Position numbers and translations under genes: made by a program. A DNA stretch of 64,000 nt from Tachypleus tridentatus (taxonomy: Eukaryota > Arthropoda > Merostomata > Xiphosura > Limulidae), in contig NC_134825.1 of NCBI RefSeq assembly GCF_004210375.1, positions 2,852,001-2,916,000 of the forward strand, given 5' to 3'. This document shows, in pieces, positions 29,546-39,700 of this stretch; position 1 is the first letter of the stretch, and every line of letters begins with the position of its first letter. Below the pieces are notes generated by a model. The model did no database searches, was not told where the DNA came from, and saw only the letters and a list, made by a program, of their open reading frames with translations.

Positions 29546-30542
29546 TCAGTAGTGAGTTGCACGGCCATCATTGCGAATAACTTCAAACATTCGCTTTGGC
29601 ATGGTCCATATAAGCGTTTGCAGAAGACCGGCTGGAATGTTATTCCAAGTGGTGAAGATGGCTTCACGAAGATCATGCACTGTTTGGAATTGACGTCCAT
29701 TTCTATAGACTTCCCTTGCCATCCACCCCCAAACATTTTCAATGGGGTTCAGTTCGGGCGAACACGCTGGATGGTCCAAAAGAATCACATTATTCGCCAT
29801 GAAAAAGTCTTTGTCCTGCGGGCATTGTGGATTGCAACGTTGTCCTGCTGAAATATCCAGTCATTTCCACAAAAGCGAGGGCCTTCAGTCAATAAGGATG
29901 CTCTCTCCAACATGCCACTGTAGCCAGCTGCTCTTTGATGCCCCTGTATAACCTGAAGCTCCATTGTTCCATGGAAGGAGAAAGCACCACAGATACTGAT
30001 GGAACCTCCTCCACTGTGTCGTCTAGCAAATGTCTCCAGTGGGATATCCTTATCGTACCAGTAATGTTGGAAGCCATCTAGACCATCCAGGTTAATTTTT
30101 TTCTCATCAGAGAAGAAAACCTTTGTTCACTTTTCTTTGTCTCATGTTTGGTGCTTTTCAGCAAAGTTTAACCGAGCTGCTTCTTGGTGTGGAAGGAGGC
30201 GTGGCCTTTGAAGACGTTTACAGTTTTTAAAGCCTTTCTCTCGTAGATGCCGTCTTATTGTTTTTGAGCTGCATTCTGCGTCCGTATGGGCCTTAATCTG
30301 GTTCAATTGCTGGTGTCTTACTGGACAACCCGTTGAATCCTCCTGCTCAACGCCGGCGAAATTTTCTTGGGCCGAACACTTGAAATTCTCGTTCTGTATC
30401 CTTCAGAGCCTTTCAAGAAATTCGCAACAGCAGTTTTACTTCGCCCAATCTCACCAGCGATGGCACGTTGAGAGAGACTTTGCTTTTGCAGCTCGACAAT
30501 TCTGCCACATTCAAACTCTGTCAAAATTTGAGCCTTTGCCAT
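29546..30542 (-). pseudogene. Tc1-like transposase (broken)
   Basis: A cut-and-paste transposase of the Tc1/mariner superfamily. It starts 'MAKAQILTEFECGRIVELQK' with a helix-turn-helix ('LSQRAIAGEIGRSKTAVANF'). A central DDE region is readable across several frames ('[19 protein letters not shown]', second Asp). The C-terminal motif 'LLDHPACSPELNPIENVWG', where the last acidic residue lies in the 'SPELNPIEN' block, is intact in the stretch 29546-29800. Several stops and shifts between 29800 and 30318 make it non-functional. Full length is about 335 codons, as expected. Confidence 0.88.
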
Positions 30543-30792
30543 GCTTTTACCCAATGTAACACAGGAGATGTCAGTGGGGAGATGTTGACAACGCTAATGC
30601 TTGAACACAAATGAATAAATTGCGTTACGTGTTTACCGATTAACGCTTCGTTTCAGTACGGTCTTAAACTTTTGACCAGCTAATATTTAGGCTAATTTCA
30701 TAGTGTTCACATTTTCCCTATTAAATGCTAAAAAAAGTGTGTTTTTTTATTTTCCCTTTTCTTATTTTTATCTTTCGAAGCTCTACTGAAAT

Positions 30793-31075
30793 TGTTTGTT
30801 TTTTGTTTTGGAATTTTGTACAAAGCTACTCGAGGGCTATCTGTGCTAGCCGTCCCTAATTTAGCAGTGTAAGACTAGAGGGAAGGCAGCTAGTCATCAC
30901 CACCCACCGCCAACTCTTGGGCTACTCTTTTACCAACGAATAGTGGGATTGACCGTAACATTATAACGCCCCCACGGCTGGGAGGGCGAGCATGTTTGGC
31001 GCGACTCGGGCGCGAACCCGCGACCCTCAGATTACGAAACGCACGCCTTAACGCGCTAGGCCATGCCAGGCCCCT
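30793..31075 (-). mobile_element. tRNA-derived SINE inserted in the right Tc1 inverted repeat
   Basis: Major-family SINE on the minus strand. A perfect 12-bp target-site duplication, 'ctctactgaaat', lies at 30781-30792 and 31076-31087. Removing it restores the Tc1 inverted repeat. Confidence 0.92.
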
Positions 31076-31158
31076 CTCTACTGAAATAAGTGGTTGAGTC
31101 CAACAACGCAAAATGCATTGTTTTATGTTCATTGGCCTTAAGATTTTGGCCAGCAGTG

Positions 31159-31774
31159 TATATATTGCCAACTGATGTCTGGAACTTTCTACAAATTACT
31201 AGACGTTATGATTTACCAATACACAATGAAACACCAAAAAAGTCTTAGAATGTTCTTGTAACATAGCCAAACAAAATAACAATCACCGACTGGCGAACTA
31301 CACAAAGTATGATTTGTACAATTGCGTAAATGAACTTGCGATAAGTTATCGCTTCTAACAAAAGGGAATTCTCAATAACTGCAGCGCTTGGAAATCTGTT
31401 AGGCTAGATTAAATTAGATTAATATATGAGGCCTTTTTCTTCTTTTTTATAAACTGTACTTTTGTGCGCCAACAATACAAAACACAGAGTGCGTGTTTAT
31501 CCGATTTCAATTTACTGCTCATCAGGATCTCTACCAACCTACTCTCAAACTGAAATTCGTTTAGGCAGGATTAGAGGTTTAGAACACATTAATCTATGAG
31601 ACGTTGAACTTAACCAAATACATAAACGGAAAGGGTTTACACTACTGAGTACGAAACTGTAATTAAATCTGAAATCGGTCAAGAGATGACAGAAACATGA
31701 ACAAAAAGTTTGTACTTGAAAAACTCAGATCTATTCTGTAAGTAGTTATGCTGCGGCTAAAAATTTAACACTTT
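31159..31774. other. Intergenic, nothing recognised
   Basis: No ORF of note and no element ends seen. Confidence 0.45.
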
Positions 31775-32835
31775 GGTTTTATATATGTAAAAACGGCTGA
31801 CCACATGTTTGAAGGGGGTTGTGTAACTGAATGTAGGAATGTAGAGGGCGGGCTTAGATGTTTAATTATATTTGTTAATATAGGTATAAAGGTGTTCCTT
31901 TCTATTGGTGTATTTTGGGCTTGAGTTGTTGTATAAGTAAGGCTTCTTTAATTTTGCGTTTGTTTATGTTTGTTTCTTTATTTAGTATTTGGGTGTTTTT
32001 TATTGTTACGTTGTGTTTATTTGATTTGCAGTGTTCAAACACGTGTGAAGGTGTTGTTCTTTGAATCTAGTTGCCGTTTTTCTGCTTGTTTCTCCAATAT
32101 AGAAGTCAAGGCAGTTGTTGCATTATGTAGTATAAATAATGTTGATGTTGTGCTTGTCAGTGTAGTTTATACCCAGTATGGACTTTAGTTTTATACCTGG
32201 TGTTTGAATAAATTTGGTGTTTACTGGAATGTTGTCGTTTGTTATAAGTTTTTCCAAATGTTGGTTGTATTTTCCCTGATGTCGGGAACATGTGTTATGC
32301 AGCAATATAAGGTTTTGTAATTTCTTTTATCTCGGGATTTATTGTTGTTGGTCTAGGTGTGTGGGTATAATTCCTTCCACGGTTTTTTTAAGGAAATTTG
32401 TTGATGTTGATGAAGTGTTGTTTTATTTTGTTGATTTCATCATTAATTTTATCGGGTGAGCATAGTTTTATGGCTGCGTTTATTTGGTTTCTTAGTATGT
32501 TGAGTTTTTGTTTTATTTCATGCGCTGAGTTCCAAGGAATGTATAGTCCAGTATGGGTGATTTTGTGGTGGACTTCTCTTTTAAATTGTGTATCGGTTCT
32601 TGCAATTTTGAGGTTAAGAAATGATATTTGATTGCTTTATTTCTGTCCACACATGAAGTTAATGTTGGGATGTATAGAGTTAATGTTATTGCAAAATTAA
32701 ATGTGTGTTTTGTAGATGTGAGTCCCGCAATCGTGTCATCTACATATTTGTACCAGTATAGTGGTGGATGTAATGCTGTGTTAATTGCTCGTGTTTCAAC
32801 TTGTGTCATAATTCTTGTTATCATGGACTTTCGTT
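31775..32835 (-). mobile_element. Penelope-like element, 5'-truncated (RT end and GIY-YIG)
   Basis: On the minus strand, 32513-32824 reads 'PPLYWYKYVDDTIAG' (RT palm YVDD) and 'AIKYHFLTSKLQEPIHN'. Further on, 32123-32305 contains 'NYTDKHNINIIYTT', the start of the GIY-YIG endonuclease, followed in broken frame by the 'FYIGETSRK'-type motif. It parallels the + copy at 42807-44430. Its 3' end joins 'aaaaacggctg' directly to 'accacatgtttg', lacking the hammerhead-like segment. Confidence 0.82.
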
Positions 32836-35817
32836 TATAACTATCTAAATATTAAATTTAACTGAAGCAGTCATATATATCTAAAGCTCCTATTTTATAC
32901 CTTGTAGTAAGTGGGGTTTTCAGTTAAAACACTTGAGTCGATGCAAAAAGATGTTTGACTATCTTATCTTTTACCTTTAACAATTGATTTTTTCAGAAGT
33001 TTTACCAACGAATAATGGGATGCAACGTAACATTATAACGTTCCCACGGTTGAAAGGGCGAACGTGCTTTTAGAAGTGAAACATGTATTTAAGTAGGCAG
33101 TACTACTTTTAAACTTTTTTTTTTTTTACACGAAAGTGACCCTTGGCTATGTGGTAGGCATGTGTGGCTGAGAAGAGTGAACGTTGTATGTGATGTAATG
33201 TTTATTTTGTTTGTTTTTATTTAAGGCTGATATAAGTTACACTTTGAAATATCTTAGTTTACTCAAGTGAAATATTTTCCTAGATTAGAATTGAAGTTGA
33301 GCAAGACTTAATAGCTCAATAGCACTATTTTAAGTGTTTAAATTTAGCTTTCATTGTGTCGTGAAATAAAGATAGCGAATGTTTTTAAAAACCTGTGTTC
33401 AGACTCTCAAACAAAGGTAGAGAGAACACATCCCTGATTTGTGACACAGTAAGTAACGAATTATTCAATTTTTGCGGTTCCTGCATCTTCTCAGGAAAAT
33501 CTGAAAATACGACATAATATTTGTATGAATATCCACAATCAAAATATTTCGATTTCAAAATAACGTTTGATTTTTGAATAAATAACTGTGTGTTAAGTTT
33601 TATTGCTTCACTTCCCATAAATAGATCTGGAAACATCTGAGATCCAGTTGTAGAAGTAAAGAGAAAAAACAAAATTTGGATTATACGGAAACGATATTGT
33701 GCTTTTTATGTAATTTATATATTTTTAGGGCGGAGCCGGTTGAGTCGTGTGCAAAACAATGTTTGAGGCAGGTAAGAATTTACAGGTTGAATGATATGCA
33801 ACGGCTCTTACCGTATGTTAGTGCTAGGTTTACCTGTGCGGAGCGTTGTGAAAGGTTGCGATGAACTGCATATGTACAAGTCACTGGAAAATATTTATTT
33901 CGTAACAGGTAGCGTATTTTTCTTTTCTTTTTGTAATATACAAAGATTTTTGTTTTGTTCCTCAACTTTCAATATTTCTAAAATGTGTAATTGTAAAAAA
34001 ATCATTGGAGGTTGAGAATTATACAATTAAATTGAATGGTTTTATTTTGTAACATAACACCTTTTGTCGCGTTAAGCTTGTACGTATTGCCCGATATCTG
34101 TTTAACCCTATTGTATATATATTATATCACGACATTCATATATTACTTATTAAGAAGGAGTTTGTGAGTCTTATTTTCTTTGATATCCATGTCTTCAAAA
34201 ATAATAAACTTGAAAGTTGTATTAATTATTATACAATTTTACAAATTATACAAGGGTATTGGGAAAATTAAGAAAAACTGGTGGTTGGTGCAAACATCAA
34301 TAAGCAGAATTAGTATTATTATCATTATGAGTGCATTGGAGAATGTTCTGTTGTTCATAGACTTTCTAAAAGTCTGTTGAGTTTTATGTTGAGTGTTAGC
34401 AGAACATGGAAACTATCTTTCTTATAAGCTTTATTAGTTGATGTTGTGGAGTACAATGTTAGTAATATTCCATTTATTGGAGTAGGTTAGTGATGTGGCT
34501 TTGGAATGCATGGAATAAATGTATTCACATGATTTAATTTGCCCAGTTTATTGGGAAGAATACCTAACATACTGTAGACTAGTTTTGGTCTTGAAAGTTC
34601 TAATGACTTGTGCCAGTGTCTTTATTCATCTGGCTTGAAACATATTGAACAGATCTGAAACTTACTTTAAGCTGTTACTTAAATGATGCTTCAACTATGC
34701 AAAGCTGAATGAATTTAACTTCTGTATTGAGTAACTTATCACACTTGTTGAAAAATTAGTCACTGATAATTCTGAATGAAAAGTTACTTTATCTGTCTGA
34801 CATTGTGCAACTTGTACTGTTTTTGTGTCATCTCATACTCTTTAAAAATAGTTATTTTTATAATTTTCATCCTACACTGCTCTCTTTGAAAATTAGTCAT
34901 ATTTATCATATTTCAGCCCTCCTCAGTCTCTTTCAAAATCAGTTACTTTTTTAGAACTTGCAGTCAGTTCTGCACTTTCAAAACCAATTCAGAAACATAA
35001 AATAAAAATTTCTGTTTTGGTGAATATTACATTGTGGTTAGTTTAAGGAGGATGTTATAGATTTTAATATGCTAAATTGACTGGGAATTCTGTTATACAG
35101 TAGTTTTGATGGTCTATTTATTTGTTTTTCTGTCATAAAGGCTTATTAAATTATAACCTGGATTTCAGTATTGAGGGGGACGTGTCACAGATTGCTCATT
35201 GCATTTCTTTGTGCTTAACAACAAACAAACAAATGAACAAACTTTGTCACAAAACAAATGCTTTGTTCAAATTTCTGAAAATTAGAAGTATAAAATAAAA
35301 ATTAGAAATATTGTACTCTCTTGGACTTAACAAAAATATGTATTGCAATCAAATGTAATTTTGTTTTGTTCTATACAAGATATTTTTAAATAATTTAAAA
35401 CATGGAAGTAACTACTGGAAAAGTAACCTCTTCTTATGGAGATTAAAACATAATGGTGTTACTGATTCAGGAAATGGAAGCAAGTATAAGAACATATTAT
35501 TTGAGACATTATGGGAAATGTTTGCCAGGTTCTTGTCATTTTTTATGTTATTGGAAATTAGTCAAATAAATTTGAAGAGCTAGATGTGTACTGAAAAACT
35601 TTGTACGATAGGCTTGTATCACTAACTTTGATGCACTGTGTTCATTTTGTGTTAATATTTCCTGAACTTAATTATTTAATGCTACACTTGGGCTACATAG
35701 AGCTTTTTGCATACAAAATGTTTGTAACTCATCATTGTTTTACTGACTGCATAGTTCTGTTGCACACTTGTTGATTTGAATTTTCATATATTGTTTATTT
35801 TATTATTCTATCTTGAA
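32836..35817. other. Intergenic / upstream of neuroglian, no gene recognised
   Basis: AT-rich. A SINE remnant on the minus strand lies at about 33000-33073 ('ttaccaacgaataatgggat'). A GC-richer piece at 33729-33771 sits between 'tttttag' and 'gtaagaattt' and could be a small untranslated exon; support is weak. The short ORFs here lack recognisable domains. Confidence 0.45.
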
Positions 35818-36092
35818 CAGAATAACTAATTGGAACTTGGTTTTCATATTTTTTTCCAAATTTATCTTGTACAGAATAACTATCATTGTGTTGGTTCTTA
35901 CATGTTCTTCCACTTCATCTTGTACAGAATAACCAACAGTGGCTTGGTTCTTACATGTTCTTCTACTTCATCTTCTACAGAATAACCAACAGTGGCTTGG
36001 TTCTTACTTGTTCTTCCACCTTATCTTGTACAGAATAACTAACAGTGTCTTGGTTCTTACATGTTCTTCCACCTTATCTTGTACAGAATATA
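35818..36092 (+). repeat. 53-bp tandem repeat, 5 copies, with acceptor-like edges
   Basis: Each unit contains 'cttggttcttacatgttctt' and ends with a pyrimidine-rich stretch plus 'atcttgtacag' followed by 'aataac'. Cag positions are near 35818, 35872, 35925, 35978, 36031 and 36083. Each end resembles a 3' splice site. Confidence 0.85.
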
Positions 36093-36244
36093 CTGTTCAT
36101 GTCGTGTTTTAATGACTAGTCAGTCACAGTATCTTTGTTTTACAATAATATTTGTATTTTTCTCGATTGGAACATAGTATTGTGGAATTTCAAATAAAAT
36201 TAAATTATTATTCATTTTTTACAATATGCTCTTAGGTTTCAGAA

Positions 36245-36628
36245 ACATATTTTGTAGTTTAATATGATGTAATCTTACAGGTTTAAGACTCATTGGTTAT
36301 TCTAAATGAAGATGGAGCAACATCACTTGTGTCAGACTTCTGTTATTACGTTACTGACACTGGTGTGACTACATATTTTATAGTTTAATATGATGTAATC
36401 TTACAGGTTTAAGACTCATTGGTTATTCTAAATGAAGATGGAGCAACATCACTTGTGTCAGACTTCTGTTCTTATTACATTACTGACACTGGTGTGACTA
36501 CATATTTTATAGTTTAATATGATGTAATCTTACAGGTTTAAGACTCATTGGTTATTCTAAATGAAGATGGAGCAACATCACTTGTGTCAGACTTCTGTTC
36601 TTATTACATTACTGACACTGGTGTCGCT
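36245..36628 (+). repeat. Tandem triplication spanning the neuroglian start exon
   Basis: Three copies of 126, 129 and about 129 bp start at 36245, 36371 and 36500. Each contains the acceptor 'gtaatcttacag', the 25-nt leader and the start of the signal-peptide coding sequence. Copies 1 and 2 run ATG to TGA (36306-36368 and 36432-36497, 20 and 21 codons). Copy 3 diverges at 'gtgtcgctcacg' and continues into the gene. Confidence 0.95.
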
Positions 36629-36772
36629 CACGTCTGCTGCAGTTCCGTCACCTCCTACAATGGTGAAGCAACCCCCTATCCACGAGCAGTTATACCAAGT
36701 GTCTGAAACATCTGATGAGCAAGACAAACCTTTTATACTGGAGTGTGAAGCAAAAGGCAACCCAGAACCTAT
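36561..36772 (+). CDS. Neuroglian first coding exon (signal peptide, start of Ig1)
   Basis: The exon proper likely begins at 36536, after 'taatcttacag', so untranslated exon(s) lie upstream. ATG 36561 opens 'MKMEQHHLCQTSVLITLLTL', a hydrophobic signal peptide with probable cleavage after 'LTSA'. It ends before 'gtaagttt'. Two upstream decoy copies of its start exist (see 36245-36628). Confidence 0.92.
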
Positions 36773-39700
36773 GTAAGTTTAAGTCACTAAATGCATAGAG
36801 AAAATAAACAAGTTAAACCTTCATCTTTCAAATGTCATGTTAGAGTTAAGCCTAATATTGTATTGGTTTTTGTGATGTCCACAATATCATAAATTAATGT
36901 ATTGATATTTAATTGTACAAGAAGAAATGAATGGTAAAGACGAATCATTTCTAAAATGATTCCATCATGTTACCCATGGAAATGTGATGGAAGTAAATAA
37001 TTACTATGTACAGCCTACTTACTTGCATGGCAAATTTTGTCATCTGTATCTCACCAATGGGAAGTATTTTTCAATTTTCCTAGATGGTTCAGTTTTTATA
37101 CATTTTTACTTTTAATGTATTTGTTACTACTGTAGATGTTAATTCTCCACATTCTAATGTTGGTACTGGTAGGTTTGTTGTTACTACTGTAGATGTTAAT
37201 TCTCCACATTCTGATGTTGGTACTGGTAGGTTTGTTGTTACTACTGTGGATGTTAATACTCCACATTCTCATGTTGGTACTGGTAGGTTTGTTGTTACTA
37301 CTGTGGATGTTAATTCTCCACATTCTAATGTTGGTACTGGTAGGTTTGTTGTTACTACTGTGGATGTTAATACTCCACATTCTGGTGTTGGTACTGGTAG
37401 GTTTGTTGTTACTACCGTGGATGTTAATTCTCCACATTCTAATGTTGGTACTGGTAGGTTTGTTGTTACCACTGTAGATGTTAATTCTCCACATTCTCAT
37501 GTTGGTATTGGTAGGTTTGTTGTTACTACTGTTGATGTTAATTCTCCACATTCTCATGTTGGTACTGGTAGGTTTGTTGTTACCACTGTAGATGTTAATT
37601 CTCCACATTCTCATGTTGGTACTGGTAGGTTTGTTGTTATTACTGTGGATGTTAATACTCCACATTCTGGTGTTGGTACTGGTAGGTTTGTTGTTACTAC
37701 TGTGGATGTTAATTCTCCACATTCTGTTGTTGGTACTGGTAGGTTTGTCGTTACTACTGTAGATGTTAATACTCCACATTCTAATGTTGGTACTGGTAGG
37801 TTTGTTGTTACTACTGTGGATGTTAATACTCCACATTCTCATGTTGGTACTGGTAGGTTTGTTGTTACTACTGTAGATGTTAATTCTTCACATTCTGGTG
37901 TTGCTACTGGTAGGTTTGTTGTTATGACTGTGGATGTTAATTCTCCACATTCTGATTTTGGTACTGGTAGGTTTGTTGTTACTACTGTAGATGTTAATTC
38001 TCCATATTCTAATGTTGGTACTGGTAGGTTTGTTGTTACAACTGTGGATGTTAATTCTCCACATTCTCATGTTGGTACTGGTAGGTTTGTTGTTACGACT
38101 GTGGATGTTAATTCTCCACATTCTGATGTTGGTACTGGTAGGTTTGTTGTTACGACTGTGGATGTTAATACTCCACATTCTAATGGTGGTACTGGTAGGT
38201 TTGTTGTTACCACTGTAGATGTTAATTCTCCACATTCTGATGTTGGTACTGGTAGGTTTGTTGTTACCACTGTAGATGTTAATTCTCCACATTCTCATGT
38301 TGGTACTGGTAGGTTTGTTGTTACCACTGTAGATGTTAATTCTTTACATTCTAATGTTGGTACTGGTAGGTTTGTTGTTACCACTGTAGATGTTAATTCT
38401 CCACATTCTCATGTTGGTACTGGTAGGTTTGTTGTTACCACTGTAGATGTTAATTCTCCACATTCTCATGTTGGTACTGGTAGGTTTGTCGTTACTACTG
38501 TAGATGTTAATACTCCACATTCTAATGTTGGTACTGGTAGGTTTGTTGTTACTACTGTGGATGTTAATACTCCACATTCTCATGTTGGTACTGGTAGGTT
38601 TGTTGTTACTACTGTAGATGTTAATTCTTCACATTCTGGTGTTGCTACTGGTAGGTTTGTTGTTATGACTGTGGATGTTAATTCTCCACATTCTGATGTT
38701 GGTACTGGTAGGTTTGTTGTTACTACTGTAGATGTTAATTCTCCATATTCTAATGTTGGTACTGGTAGGTTTGTTGTTACAACTGTGGATGTTAATTCTC
38801 CACATTCTGATGTTGGTACTGGTAGGTTTGTTGTTACAACTGTGGATGTTAATTCTCCACATTCTGATGTTGGTACTGGTAGGTTTGTTGTTACCACTGT
38901 AGATGTTAATTCTCCACATTCTGATGTTGGTACTGGTAGGTTTGTTGTTACCACTGTAGATGTTAATTCTCCACATTCTGATGTTGGTACTGGTAGGTTT
39001 GTTGTTACAACTGTGGATGTTAATTCTCCACATTCTGATGTTGGTACTGGTAGGTTTGTTGTTACTACTGTAGATGTTAATTCTCCATATTCTAATGTTG
39101 GTACTGGTAGGTTTGTTGTTACTACTGTAGATGTTAATTCTCCACATTCTGATGTTGGTACTGGTAGGTTTGTTTTTACGACTGTGGATGTTAATTCTCC
39201 ACATTCTGATGTTGGTACTGGTAGGTTTGTTGTTACGACTGTGGATGTTAATACTCCACATTCTGATGGTGGTACTGGTAGGTTTGTTGTTACCACTGTA
39301 GATGTTAATTCTCCACATTCTGATGTTGGTACTGGTAGGTTTGTTGTTACCACTGTAGATGTTAATTCTCCACATTCTCATGTTGGTACTGGTAGGTTTG
39401 TTGTTACCACTGTAGATGTTAATTCTCCACATTCTAATGTTGGTACTGGTAGGTTTGTTGTTACCACTGTAGATGTTAATTCTCCACATTCTCATGTTGG
39501 TACTGGTAGGTTTGTTGTTACCACTGTAGATGTTAATTCTCCACATTCTCATGTTGGTACTGGTAGGTTTGTTGTTACTACTGTGGATGTTAATACTCCA
39601 CATTCTCATGTTGGTACTGGTAGGTTTGTTGTTACTACTGTAGATGTTAATTCTTCACATTCTGGTGTTGCTACTGGTAGGTTTGTTGTTATGACTGTGG

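Larger units (their letters stand above)
29291..31158 (-). mobile_element. Tc1-like transposon with long terminal inverted repeats
   Basis: Flanked by TA (29289-29290 and 31159-31160). Terminal inverted repeats begin 'c(c/a)ctgctggccaaaatctt' and extend about 210 bp (29291-29502; right arm from about 30655). The right arm is split by a SINE. The transposase is on the minus strand and broken. Without the SINE the element is about 1.57 kb, normal for Tc1. Confidence 0.92.
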
